Positions 16,971-25,694 of a stretch of DNA of 34,146 bases are shown here, piece by piece. Position 1 is the first letter of the stretch, and each line of letters starts with the position of its first letter. Source of the stretch: Gammaproteobacteria bacterium. GTDB lineage: Bacteria > Pseudomonadota > Gammaproteobacteria > Pseudomonadales > Pseudomonadaceae. A program made the position numbers and the translations under genes. Location of the stretch: positions 1 to 34,146 of the forward strand of contig JAHJXZ010000164.1 in assembly GCA_018827205.1 (NCBI GenBank), given 5' to 3'. Below the pieces are notes generated by a model. It saw only the letters and a list, made by a program, of their open reading frames with translations, was not told the DNA's origin and ran no database searches.

Positions 16971-19277
16971 ATGATTGGACGAACCAACAAACCCCTGAAA
17001 ATGCGCGTACTGATGGTCGACGATGACCTCGGCAGCCCCACTAGCATGCGTGGCCGCGTGCTCAACGAGCTGGTCGGCGAGTTTGCCAGCCGCAATGCCG
17101 AGCTGATCAAGGCCACCTCCTACGAGGATGGGGTGGCGGCGGTGATGTCCGATGCGGCGCTGCATTGCATCTGCGTCGATTGGACCCTGGGCAAGAATGA
17201 CGACAGCTCCCACGCCCAGGCGCTGGAGTTGCTGCGCAGCATTCGCCAGCGCAACGAAAACGTTCCGGTATTTCTAATGGCCGACCGTAATGCCAAGAAG
17301 AGCATTACGGTGGAAGCCATGGGGCTGGCCGACGAGTTCGTCTGGATGCTCGAAGACACCGCGCCCTTTGTCGTCGGTCGGGTGATTGCCGCGATCAACC
17401 GCTACCTTGAGCACCTGCTGCCGCCGTTTACCGATGCATTGCTGCGCTACACCATGAAAGATGAGCACTCCTGGGCCGCGCCGGGGCATCAGGGTGGGAT
17501 TGCCTTTACCAAGTCGCCGGTGGGCCGGGTGTTCTTCGACTTCTTCGGGGAAAACCTGTTTCGCACCGACAGCGGTATCGAGCGCGGCAGCCTCGGTTCA
17601 GTGCTCGACCACAGCGGCCCGGTCGCAGACTCCGAAGCCTATGTAGCGCGGATCTTCGGCGCCCACGCCAGCTACTCGGTACTCAACGGCACCTCTGGCT
17701 CCAACCGAGCGATCTTTATGGCCTGCGTCGGTGAAAACCAGTTCGCCCTGTGCGACCGCAATTGCCACAAATCCATCGAGCAGGGCCTGGTGCTGACTGG
17801 CGGCCTGCCGCTGTATATGACGCCGACACGCAACCGCTACGGGATTATCGGCCCACTGCTGCCCGCACAGTTCGATGCGCAGCGCATCCAGGCCGCCATC
17901 GCCAACCATCCACTGCGTGCCCAGGCCAAGGGCAGCAAGCCCGTGTATGCCGTGGTCACCAATTGCACCTATGACGGCATGTGCCTGCACGCCGAACGCG
18001 CCGAGAGCATGCTGGCGCAGAGCAGTGAGCGCATTCACTTCGATGAGGCCTGGTACGGCTACGCGCGCTTCAATCCGCTGTACCAGGGGCGTTACGCCAT
18101 GCGTGGCGACCCCGCCAGCCACCCGGCCGATGGCCCTACGGTGTTTGCCACCCACTCGACCCACAAGCTGCTGGCGGCGCTGTCGCAGTCCTCGTTTATC
18201 CATATCCGTAACGGCCGCAACCCGGTCGAGCACAGCCGTTTCAATGAATCCTTCGTGATTCAGGCCAGTACCTCGCCGTTGTATGCACTGTTCGCCTCCA
18301 ACGAGGTGGGCGCGGCGATGATGGATGGCAATGGCGGCTATAGCCTGACCCAGGATTCGCTGCGCGAGGCGGTGGATTTCCGCCAGGCGCTGGCGCGCAC
18401 CCATCGCGAGTTTGCCAGCCGCGGCGACTGGTTCTTCCAGCCATGGAACGCGCCGAAGGTCTGCGATAGCAAAACCGGCAAGACGGTTGATTTTGCCGAC
18501 GCTGATGCCGAACAACTGACCAGCGATCCCGCCTGCTGGGAGCTGGAGCCCGGCGCCGAATGGCATGGTTTCGCTGGCCTGGAAAAAGGCTGGTGCATGC
18601 TCGACCCGATCAAGGTCGGCATCATGGTGCCGGGCATGGGCGCCGACGGCCAGCTGTTGGCGGAGGGCATCCCCGCGCCAATCCTCGGTGCCTTTCTCTA
18701 CCGCAACAACATTGTGCCGTCGCGCATCACCGATTTTATGGTGCTGTGCCTGTTCAGCATCGGCGTAACCAAGGGCAAGTGGGGCACGCTGATCAATGTG
18801 CTGCTGGCCTTCAAGCGCCACTACGACGGCAATGTGGCGCTGGAACGGGTGTTACCTGATTTGGTCGCCCAGGCGCCTGAGCGCTACCGCGGCATGGGCC
18901 TGCGTGACCTCAGCAGCGAGATGTTCGAGTACATGCGCAGCAGCCGTATGGACGCCCTGCAGGCCGAAGCCTTCGGCAACCTGCCGTTGATCGAAACAAC
19001 GCCACGTGCCGCGTTCCAGGCGCTGCAAACCGGCGAGGTCGAACTGTTGCCGCTGCAACAGGCAGCAGGGCGGGTTACCGGGGTTGGCATCATGCCGTAT
19101 CCACCGGGCATCCCGATTGTCATGCCCGGCGAGAACCTCGGTCCGCTGGATGGCCCATGGATTCGTTACATCCAGGCCCTGCAGGATTGGGGCAACCACT
19201 TCCCCGGTTTCGAGAAAGAGGTAGAGGGCGCCGTGCATCAGGACGGCGGTTACCACTTCTGGTGCCTCAAGCGCTAA
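16971..19277 (+). CDS. AdiA-like basic amino acid decarboxylase (arginine likely)
   Basis: A 768-residue PLP enzyme of the bacterial Orn/Lys/Arg decarboxylase (fold III, aspartate aminotransferase fold) group. Such enzymes consume a cytoplasmic proton while converting arginine, lysine or ornithine to a polyamine. The N-terminal wing domain (about 1-140) is receiver-like (RVLMVDDDL, CICVDWTL). The PLP core has HSWAAPGHQGG, FRTDSGIERGSLGSVLDHSGP, GTSGSNR, DRNCHKSIEQG and FDEAWYGYARF. The Schiff-base Lys399 lies in THSTHKLLAALSQSS, and the C-terminus carries YPPGIPIVMPGE. The FRTDxGIERxSLGS and GTSGSNR segments match AdiA (arginine decarboxylase) as I recall it, rather than LdcI or SpeC. The start is ATG at 16971 with GGAGG 7 bases upstream; the frame is open to 16827. 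It is the first gene of the operon. Confidence 0.9.
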   Translation: MIGRTNKPLKMRVLMVDDDLGSPTSMRGRVLNELVGEFASRNAELIKATSYEDGVAAVMSDAALHCICVDWTLGKNDDSSHAQALELLRSIRQRNENVPVFLMADRNAKKSITVEAMGLADEFVWMLEDTAPFVVGRVIAAINRYLEHLLPPFTDALLRYTMKDEHSWAAPGHQGGIAFTKSPVGRVFFDFFGENLFRTDSGIERGSLGSVLDHSGPVADSEAYVARIFGAHASYSVLNGTSGSNRAIFMACVGENQFALCDRNCHKSIEQGLVLTGGLPLYMTPTRNRYGIIGPLLPAQFDAQRIQAAIANHPLRAQAKGSKPVYAVVTNCTYDGMCLHAERAESMLAQSSERIHFDEAWYGYARFNPLYQGRYAMRGDPASHPADGPTVFATHSTHKLLAALSQSSFIHIRNGRNPVEHSRFNESFVIQASTSPLYALFASNEVGAAMMDGNGGYSLTQDSLREAVDFRQALARTHREFASRGDWFFQPWNAPKVCDSKTGKTVDFADADAEQLTSDPACWELEPGAEWHGFAGLEKGWCMLDPIKVGIMVPGMGADGQLLAEGIPAPILGAFLYRNNIVPSRITDFMVLCLFSIGVTKGKWGTLINVLLAFKRHYDGNVALERVLPDLVAQAPERYRGMGLRDLSSEMFEYMRSSRMDALQAEAFGNLPLIETTPRAAFQALQTGEVELLPLQQAAGRVTGVGIMPYPPGIPIVMPGENLGPLDGPWIRYIQALQDWGNHFPGFEKEVEGAVHQDGGYHFWCLKR

Positions 19278-19315
19278 GGGCTGGCACCCATCAGGTCTAT
19301 TACAAGGAGTTCATC

Positions 19316-21616
19316 ATGAGTCACGCCAAAGTGCCGTTGCCGGCATCCCTAGCTCAGCGTTACCCGGTGCTGATTGTGGTCAACACCCTGGAGCACCCGG
19401 ACAGTATCGTTCTGCGCAGCGCCGAGGAAGTTGGTCGGGCCTTGCAGCAACATGGCCTGGAGGTTGAGCGAGTCAGCTCGCTGGATGACGCGGAAATCGC
19501 CTTTCGCGCCGACCCAGCCTATTGCTGCGTCATCCTCGGCTGGGGCTTGTGTGAGGAAAACCTGCCGTTAGCGCTGCACCTGATTCAGCTGATCCGCCAG
19601 CGCACCGCGCAGCTGCCGATCATGCTCGGCATGAGCCAGGCGCATCAGAGCCGGGTGCCGCTGGAGTTTGTCGAAAATATCGACGGCTTTATCTGGCAGC
19701 CGGAAGACAGCCCGGCGTTTGTCGCCGGCCGCATCGAAGCCGCTGCCCGGCGCTACCTGGACAGCATCCTGCCGCCGTTTTTTGGCGCTTTGGTGAACTT
19801 CGCCGACACCCACGAATACTCCTGGCACACCCCAGGGCATACCGGCGGCACCGCCTTTATGAAGACCGCTGTGGGGCGCAGTTTTCTCGACTTCTACGGC
19901 GAGCAGATGCTGCGCTCCGACCTTAGCGTATCGGTGGGTGAGCTGGGTTCGCTGAATGATCACTCCGGGCCGATTGCCGAGGCGGAAAAGAATGCCGCGC
20001 GGGTGTTTGGCGCCGATTACACCTTCTTCTCGGTCGGTGGCAGTTCAGCCAGCAACGAGATCGTCCTGCACTCGGCCGTCACCGATGGCGATGCGGTGCT
20101 GGTCGATCGCAACTGCCACAAATCGCTGAACTACGCGCTGAATATGTCCGGCGCAGTGCCGCTGTACCTGCGGCCACGGCGTAATGCACGCGGGCTGATT
20201 GGCCCGGTGCCGCGTAGCGAGCTGACGCCTGAGGCGGTGGCGCAGAAAATCGCCGAAAGTCCGCTGATGACCGACAAACAGGCCCGTCCGGTACTGGCGG
20301 TGCTGACCAACTCGACCTACGACGGCCTCTGCTACAACGTGCAGACCACCACCCGCGAACTGAGCCAGAGCGTCGACCGTATTCACTACGACGAAGCCTG
20401 GTATGCCTACGCGCGCTTCAATCCGCTGTATGAAGGCCGCTACGGCATGCACCGTGGCGAGCGGCATGCCGATGACGCCACGGTGACCGTCACCCACTCG
20501 ACCCACAAACTGCTGGCGGCGCTGTCGCAGGCCTCGATGATCCATATCCGTTCGGGCAAGGTGCCGGTCAAGCCGGCGCTGTTCAATGAAGCCTTCATGA
20601 TGCACACCTCGACGTCGCCGCAGTACAGCATCCTTGCCTCCACCGATGTGTCGGCGAAGATGATGGACGATGCCGGCGAATACCTCACCGATGAGTCCAT
20701 CGGCGAAGCCATTGCCTTCCGCCAGGCCATGGTGCGCCTGGGGAATGAGGTGCGTAAGCGGAAACCGCAGGATTGGTGGTTTGGTGTGTGGCAACCGGAT
20801 GAGGTCAACGGCTTGCCCTTTGCCGACCTCGACCCGCAGGCGTTACGCCAGGGCGATGCCTGGGTGCTCAAGCCAAGCGCCAGCTGGCACGGCTTTGGCG
20901 ACCTGGGCCGTGATTACTGCATGCTCGACCCGATCAAAGTCACCGTGCTGACCCCAGGGCAGACCCTGGAAGGGCAGATGGAGGCCAGCGGCATTCCGGC
21001 ACCGCTTGTGTCGTCGTTCCTCGCCAGCCGCGGCATCGTGGTGGAAAAGACCGAGCCTTATTCCATCCTGCTGCTGTTCAGCCTGGGCGTAACCAAGGGC
21101 AAATGGGGCTCGCTGGTCGCCGGGCTGATGGAGTTCAAGAAACACTACGACAGCAACGCCTCGCTGGAATTGGTGATGCCTGACCTGGTCGCCAGCCACG
21201 GCGAACGTTACGCCGGCATGGGTCTCAAGGACCTGGCCGACGCCATGCACCAGGACATGCTCGCCTCCAAGCTGCTGCACAACATGGACGCCGCCTTCAG
21301 CCTGTTGCCGGATGTGGTGTCATCACCGCGCGCGACCTTTGCCAAGCTGGTGAAAGGCCAGATCGAGCAGATCGCCGTGCGTGACATGCTGGACCGCACC
21401 GTGGCCGTACAAGTCGTGCCCTATCCTCCGGGCATTCCTCTGATGATGCCGGGCGAGAAGGCAGGTGCGGACAAACAGGCGATCATTGATTACCTGCTGG
21501 CGATGGAGCTGTTCGACAGCCACTTCCCCGGTTTCGAGCATGACAACCATGGCGTCGAGATTGAGCGCGATGGCCAGGGTGGGCTTACGTACAGGGTCTA
21601 TGTGGTCAAACAGTAA
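19316..21616 (+). CDS. second Lys/Arg/Orn-type decarboxylase, LdcA-like
   Basis: A 766-residue paralogue-class partner of the preceding gene. The wing domain is about 1-140. The PLP core is about 165-500, with YSWHTPGHTGG, LRSDLSVSVGELGSLNDHSGP, DRNCHKSLNYAL and YDEAWYAYARF. Lys398 in THSTHKLLAALSQAS forms the Schiff base, and a C-terminal domain with YPPGIPLMMPGE follows. The LRSDLSVS segment resembles Pseudomonas LdcA (lysine decarboxylase) more than AdiA. The PLP-phosphate loop reads GGSSASNE, with Glu248 where relatives I recall have Lys or Arg, so the substrate is uncertain. The ATG has AAGGAG about 6 bases upstream, 38 bp after the first decarboxylase stop. SpeC-type ornithine decarboxylase is unlikely, since those lack the THSTHKLL form. 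Confidence 0.88.
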   Translation: MSHAKVPLPASLAQRYPVLIVVNTLEHPDSIVLRSAEEVGRALQQHGLEVERVSSLDDAEIAFRADPAYCCVILGWGLCEENLPLALHLIQLIRQRTAQLPIMLGMSQAHQSRVPLEFVENIDGFIWQPEDSPAFVAGRIEAAARRYLDSILPPFFGALVNFADTHEYSWHTPGHTGGTAFMKTAVGRSFLDFYGEQMLRSDLSVSVGELGSLNDHSGPIAEAEKNAARVFGADYTFFSVGGSSASNEIVLHSAVTDGDAVLVDRNCHKSLNYALNMSGAVPLYLRPRRNARGLIGPVPRSELTPEAVAQKIAESPLMTDKQARPVLAVLTNSTYDGLCYNVQTTTRELSQSVDRIHYDEAWYAYARFNPLYEGRYGMHRGERHADDATVTVTHSTHKLLAALSQASMIHIRSGKVPVKPALFNEAFMMHTSTSPQYSILASTDVSAKMMDDAGEYLTDESIGEAIAFRQAMVRLGNEVRKRKPQDWWFGVWQPDEVNGLPFADLDPQALRQGDAWVLKPSASWHGFGDLGRDYCMLDPIKVTVLTPGQTLEGQMEASGIPAPLVSSFLASRGIVVEKTEPYSILLLFSLGVTKGKWGSLVAGLMEFKKHYDSNASLELVMPDLVASHGERYAGMGLKDLADAMHQDMLASKLLHNMDAAFSLLPDVVSSPRATFAKLVKGQIEQIAVRDMLDRTVAVQVVPYPPGIPLMMPGEKAGADKQAIIDYLLAMELFDSHFPGFEHDNHGVEIERDGQGGLTYRVYVVKQ

Positions 21617-21690
21617 CGCTTAGCCACTCCCGGCCAGCAGCCTTGGTTGCTGGCTGTGGCCAGTGCCACGCAAAGAACAAGGAGAGGTCG

Positions 21691-23019
21691 ATGGCTGAGT
21701 CAAGCAAGAAGATGAGCCTGGTGGGGCTCACCACCCTGGTGTCAGTCAATATGATGGGCTCCGGCATCATCATGTTACCGTCGAGCATGGCCCAATTGGG
21801 CGCGGTTTCGCTGCTGTCGTGGATCATCACGGCAGTCGGCTCCATGGCCATTGCCTACTGTTTCGCCCAGTGCGGCATCTACTGCCACCGCTCGGGTGGT
21901 ATGTCGGCCTATACCGAGGAGGCGCACGGCAAGTCGGCGTTCTTCCTCTGTTCGTTTCTGTATTTCCTTTCGCTGGCCATCGGCAACGTGGCCATCGGTA
22001 TTTCTGCGGTGGGCTATCTCACGCCGTTCTTCCCCTGGCTGGGCAGTGGCGCGATTCCGCTGTTTGTCGGCACGGTCGGACTGATCTGGCTGACCACGGT
22101 GGCCAACTTCGGCGGCCCGCATATCACCGGCAAGATCGGCGCAATCACCGTCTGGGGGGTGATTATCCCGGTGGCAGGGCTCAGCCTGATTGGCTGGTTC
22201 TGGTTTGACCCTGCGGTGTTGAAGGATGCCTGGAACCCGCACAGCCTGAAGATCAGCGACGCCATTGCGCAGAGTATTCCGCTGACCCTGTGGGCCTTCC
22301 TCGGTATGGAATCGGCGGCGCAGAACTCTGATGCGGTGGAAAATCCCGAGCGCAATGTGCCGCTCGCCTGTCTGTTCGGCACCCTCGGCGCGGCCGTGGT
22401 GTATGTGCTGTCGACCACGGTGATTCAGGGCATCGTGCCGAATGCCGAGCTGGCCAACTCCAGCGCGCCATTTGCCTATGTCTATGCGCAGATGTTCAAC
22501 CCCTTTATCGGCAACATCATCATGGGCCTGGCTGTCATGGCCTGTATCGGCTCGCTGCTGGGTTGGCAGTTCACTTTGGCGCAAACGGCCAAGGTCACGG
22601 CGGATCAGGGCATGTTCCTCAAACTGTTCGGCAAGGTGACGGCGGCCAATGCACCGGTGATCGGCATGATCGTGTGCGGGGTGCTGCAAACCCTGTTGGC
22701 GCTGTCGACCATCTCGCCGAACGCCAGCGCGCAGTTCAGTAAGCTGGTCAACCTGGCGGCCGTCACCAACCTGATCCCTTATGTCACGGCGCTCTCCGGG
22801 TTGCTGGTGATCATGTACAAGGCCCGCGTCAGCGCGGCGATCTATACCCGCAACGTGGTGGTGCTGATGGTGGCGATGGTTTATTGCTTCTACGCCCTGT
22901 ATGCCTCGGGCAAGGATGCGGTGTTCGGCGCGATGCTGGTGCTGGCGTTGGGTTATCTGCTGTACGGCTTTATCGCCAAGCGCTTTGTCGCTGAGCAGCC
23001 CGCGCCTGGTAAGGCGTGA
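21691..23019 (+). CDS. APC-family amino acid/polyamine antiporter, PotE-like
   Basis: A 442-residue inner-membrane transporter with about 12 hydrophobic segments. It has the APC signature VNMMGSGIIMLPSS in helix 1, then SWIITAVGSMAIAYCFAQCG, NVAIGISAVGYL, VANFGG-HITGKIGAITVWGVIIPV, LWAFLGMESA and ENPERNVP. These segments match E. coli PotE (putrescine/ornithine antiporter) more closely than CadB or AdiC, as I recall them, but the class is promiscuous. In context it should import a basic amino acid in exchange for the decarboxylated amine made by the two upstream enzymes. The start is ATG at 21691 with AAGGAGAGG upstream, 74 bp after the second decarboxylase. Confidence 0.92.
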   Translation: MAESSKKMSLVGLTTLVSVNMMGSGIIMLPSSMAQLGAVSLLSWIITAVGSMAIAYCFAQCGIYCHRSGGMSAYTEEAHGKSAFFLCSFLYFLSLAIGNVAIGISAVGYLTPFFPWLGSGAIPLFVGTVGLIWLTTVANFGGPHITGKIGAITVWGVIIPVAGLSLIGWFWFDPAVLKDAWNPHSLKISDAIAQSIPLTLWAFLGMESAAQNSDAVENPERNVPLACLFGTLGAAVVYVLSTTVIQGIVPNAELANSSAPFAYVYAQMFNPFIGNIIMGLAVMACIGSLLGWQFTLAQTAKVTADQGMFLKLFGKVTAANAPVIGMIVCGVLQTLLALSTISPNASAQFSKLVNLAAVTNLIPYVTALSGLLVIMYKARVSAAIYTRNVVVLMVAMVYCFYALYASGKDAVFGAMLVLALGYLLYGFIAKRFVAEQPAPGKA

Positions 23020-23064
23020 GTATGAAAGCGGACTGCCAAGCCATCTGAATCTGGGGATATGGAC

Positions 23065-23970
23065 ATGAACGGACAACTGCTAAAACCCATCAATCTGCTG
23101 CTGGCCTGCCTGCTCGTCCTGCCGCTATTAGCCAGCGCCAGTACGCTGGAACGTGTGCGCAGCAGTAACAGCCTGACCCTCGGTTACCTGCCGGATATCG
23201 CGCCCTTCAGCAGCCAGCAAGGCGGTCAGCCCAGCGGCTATGCCATCGAACTGTGCGAGCAGGTTGCCGCGCATATTAAATCCGAGCTGGGTTTGGCCGA
23301 TCTGCAGGTACGTTACCAGGCGGTGGATGAGGCCGAGAGCATCGCCGCGGTTATCTCCGGCAGCATCGATATCCTATGTTCGCCGACTTTGGAAACGCTG
23401 AGAGAGCGCAGGGTGGTGAGTTTCTCGCTGCCGATTTACACCGCCGGCCTTGCCGCGCTGGTGCGTGAGGATGCCTCGCCGGCGCTGATCAATGTGCTTA
23501 ACGGCAAGGTGGCGCACAGCGGCCCGACCTGGCGAGCCACCATAAACCGCGGTCTGGCCAATCACACCTATGCGGTAACCGAGGGCGGTGCAACCGAAGC
23601 CTGGGTGCGTCAGCAGCAGAGTCAGCTGGGGGTGGTTGCCACTCTGGTGACGGTCGCCAACCCGGAGCAGGGCGTGCAACTGGTGGCGGATGGCAAGGCC
23701 GATGCGTTCTTTTCTGAGCGCATCCTACTGCAGAACTACCTGGCCAAGAACAAGGATGCCAGCGAGATGAGGGTGCTGGAGCGCATCTACGAGTTCGCGC
23801 CGGTGGCCATGGCCCTCGCCCGCAGTGATGAGGACCTGCGCCTGCTGGTGGATACCGCGCTGAGTGAAAGTTACCGCTCCGGCGAGCTGGGGAAAATCTA
23901 CCGCCGCCACTTGGGCGCGCCGGGTGAGATGGTCGAGGTGTTGTTCAAGGTCTACGCATTACCGCGCTAA
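23065..23970 (+). CDS. periplasmic amino-acid-binding protein (SBP_bac_3), orphan
   Basis: A 301-residue solute-binding protein of the family-3 (polar amino acid) type. The signal peptide is about 1-27 (LLACLLVLPLLASASA-like, cleavage before TLERVR). LTLGYLPDIAPFS is the first strand, GYAIELCEQVAAHIKSELG is the usual helix, and VISGSIDILCSPTLETLRERR is the family motif near the amino-group ligand. GKADAFFSERILLQNYL is in lobe 2. The ATG at 23065 is preferred because GGGGA is 7 bases upstream; the ATG at 23059 sits too close to it. No permease or ATPase genes follow, so it is an orphan. It follows the antiporter by 45 bp and may scavenge or sense the decarboxylase substrate. The ligand is unknown. 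Confidence 0.85.
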   Translation: MNGQLLKPINLLLACLLVLPLLASASTLERVRSSNSLTLGYLPDIAPFSSQQGGQPSGYAIELCEQVAAHIKSELGLADLQVRYQAVDEAESIAAVISGSIDILCSPTLETLRERRVVSFSLPIYTAGLAALVREDASPALINVLNGKVAHSGPTWRATINRGLANHTYAVTEGGATEAWVRQQQSQLGVVATLVTVANPEQGVQLVADGKADAFFSERILLQNYLAKNKDASEMRVLERIYEFAPVAMALARSDEDLRLLVDTALSESYRSGELGKIYRRHLGAPGEMVEVLFKVYALPR

Positions 23971-23990
23971 CTGGCGCATTGTCGTGGTGT

Positions 23991-24021
23991 AACAAGGCCG
24001 CCAATGGGCGGCCTTATTGTT
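23991..24021. terminator. rho-independent terminator closing the decarboxylase operon
   Basis: AAGGCCGCC / GGCGGCCTT is a 9-bp stem with an AATG loop, flanked by AACA and TATTGTT. It sits 21 bp after the binding-protein stop. It can also stop transcripts from the convergent EthD-like gene ending at 24049. Confidence 0.85.
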
Positions 24022-24048
24022 GCGGGGCATTTGCGTCGGCGCGTCGCG

Positions 24049-24357
24049 CTAGATGAGCACTTCATCAATCTGCAGCAGTGGCTGAATGTCGGTGAAGTTG
24101 GCGATGTCACCGATGATGGTTGGGCCGTGTTGCGCCAGCGTCGCCTGAAACGCTTCAGCCGAGCTTATCCAGATATTCGCCAGGCAGATGAACGCCGCCG
24201 GTGCGCCATCCGGCGTCGCGAGGCCCTTGCGTACCTGGCTGTTGAGGCAGTTGCCGGCGAGCAGGCGAGTGACCATGGGGATGTGTTGTTCGAGGTAGTA
24301 GCTGAAGTCGAAGCGGGCACCGGCTGTCTGTGGGTAAGCGATGGACACGCAGTACAT
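24049..24357 (-). CDS. EthD-like small dimeric alpha/beta-barrel protein
   Basis: A 102-residue protein with the EthD-family pattern: YCVSIAYPQ (strand 1), RFDFSYYLEQHIPMV (the HxP motif as EQHIPM), APAAFICLANIWISSAEAFQATLAQHG, and a final ADIANFTDIQPLLQI segment. EthD proteins are small ferredoxin-like dimers; most have no defined role beyond degradation of ethyl tert-butyl ether and related compounds, so no reaction is proposed. The start ATG has CAGGAG 7 bases upstream. It is the last gene of a minus-strand set with the hydrolase lipoprotein 36 bp upstream. Confidence 0.85.
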   Translation of the reverse strand: MYCVSIAYPQTAGARFDFSYYLEQHIPMVTRLLAGNCLNSQVRKGLATPDGAPAAFICLANIWISSAEAFQATLAQHGPTIIGDIANFTDIQPLLQIDEVLI

Positions 24358-24392
24358 GATGGTTCTCCTGTTAAGCAGGTGCTCGGTAGCGG

Positions 24393-25676
24393 TTAGGTAT
24401 CGTTCGCGGGTTTGCAGCCGTGAGCGGGCAGGCTGCTTAGTGCGCGTTCAAGCAGGGCCTGGCTGCGGCTGCTGTTGAGGATGCTGGTGTGGGTTTCGTC
24501 GAGCAGATACAGTCGTTCGGCTTCGTCCTGGGCGGCGGTGCGTAGTTCGCTGGCCAGCGGTATTGTGCCGTCGTTGGGTTCGGGCAGCAGGCGTGTGTTG
24601 CCGGCGTAGCTGACCAGTAACCATTGGCGCATATGCGCCGGCAGCGGCGTGGCGAACAGGCTTTGCAGGTAACGGCTGCCCGGTGCCATATCGCGCCATA
24701 CCGGAATATCCAATGGCACGCCACGCATCCCACTGGCTGCCGAAGGGTGGCCATCCCAGGGCGTCGATAGGGTAATAAACAGGCAGAGGCGCTGATTGTC
24801 GCCCTCGCTCAACAGCTGCACGGCCCGTCGCGCGACGAGGCCGCCCATGCTGTGGGCAAATACATGCAGGCGCGCTGGCGTGTAGCGCAGCTGCATGTCA
24901 CGGATGGCGACGCTAAGCATATAGGCGCTGTTGTTCAGTGGCAGACTGCTGGGGAAGTGGTAGAGCACCAACTGATAACGTTGCAGGTCGAGGCTTGCGG
25001 CCAATTCCTGCCAGACGCGCGGAGAGGAGTTGATGCCATGTACCAGGACGATCGGCTCCTTGCCCTCATCCCAGGGCGCGAGCAGATAGAGGCCATAGCC
25101 CAACTCGCGCATAAAGCTCAGCGGTTGCCAGGCCCCCAGTTGCACATTTTTATCGTCGAAGCGTGGGTCCTCGAAATTCACGGGCTGCAGGTAGTTGCTC
25201 TGCATGCGCGGCTGTTCGTGGTAGAGCACTTCAAGGCTGAGATCCAGCGCGGGGGCCTGCTGCAGGTCACTGGCAGTGAGGTGCAGTGGGTTGAGCTGGC
25301 TCAGGCGCGCCCGCTCGCTCGGTTCTGGCTGCACGCTCAGTGGTGCGCTCTGGGCTTTGCTCAGCCAGTGGCGGGGCTCGTCGTTGTCGAGGATAAAGTT
25401 GCCGTTGCGATCATCGAAGCCCAGCAACTGATAAGTAGCCGGCGCGGCGGTGAAGTAAAATGTCTCGCCGGGAGCGGCGATACGGTAGGCGATCAGTTTG
25501 CTGCCCGCATCAAGCAGCGCGACCAGCGCGCTGCGGCCGGAATCCGAGACTTGCAGCTGACCGGGGATCAGCAGCAGCTCCTGCCGGGCCTGCTGCATTT
25601 CCTTATCCAGTTTCAGCAGGCTGCAGCCGCTGCTGAGCAGCAATGCAGCGGCCAGTAACACGGGCCATCCGCTCAT
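24393..25676 (-). CDS. alpha/beta-hydrolase lipoprotein (lipase/esterase-like)
   Basis: A 427-residue predicted lipoprotein. A hydrophobic N-terminus ends in SSGC with Cys18 as the likely lipidated residue; the lipobox is slightly non-standard (Ser at -3). The N-terminal half (about 20-200) is a beta-rich domain with an acidic DDRNGNFILDNDEP loop that resembles a calcium-binding loop. The C-terminal alpha/beta-hydrolase domain has the oxyanion segment VLVHGINSS and nucleophile Ser276 in AHSMGG. Asp369 (EPNDGTIPL) and His396 (ETHTS) are candidates for the rest of the triad. It is likely an outer-membrane-anchored lipase or esterase, with substrate unknown. The ATG has GAGG upstream. It lies 18 bp after the NfeD gene and is probably cotranscribed. 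Confidence 0.85.
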   Translation of the reverse strand: MSGWPVLLAAALLLSSGCSLLKLDKEMQQARQELLLIPGQLQVSDSGRSALVALLDAGSKLIAYRIAAPGETFYFTAAPATYQLLGFDDRNGNFILDNDEPRHWLSKAQSAPLSVQPEPSERARLSQLNPLHLTASDLQQAPALDLSLEVLYHEQPRMQSNYLQPVNFEDPRFDDKNVQLGAWQPLSFMRELGYGLYLLAPWDEGKEPIVLVHGINSSPRVWQELAASLDLQRYQLVLYHFPSSLPLNNSAYMLSVAIRDMQLRYTPARLHVFAHSMGGLVARRAVQLLSEGDNQRLCLFITLSTPWDGHPSAASGMRGVPLDIPVWRDMAPGSRYLQSLFATPLPAHMRQWLLVSYAGNTRLLPEPNDGTIPLASELRTAAQDEAERLYLLDETHTSILNSSRSQALLERALSSLPAHGCKPANDT

Positions 25677-25694
25677 CCGGCCACCTCGTGGGGC

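Noticed and set aside
19316..21616. SpeC-type ornithine decarboxylase for the second enzyme
   Set aside because: SpeC-type enzymes I recall carry TQSVHKQQAG around the PLP lysine, whereas this protein has THSTHKLLAALSQAS of the lysine/arginine class.
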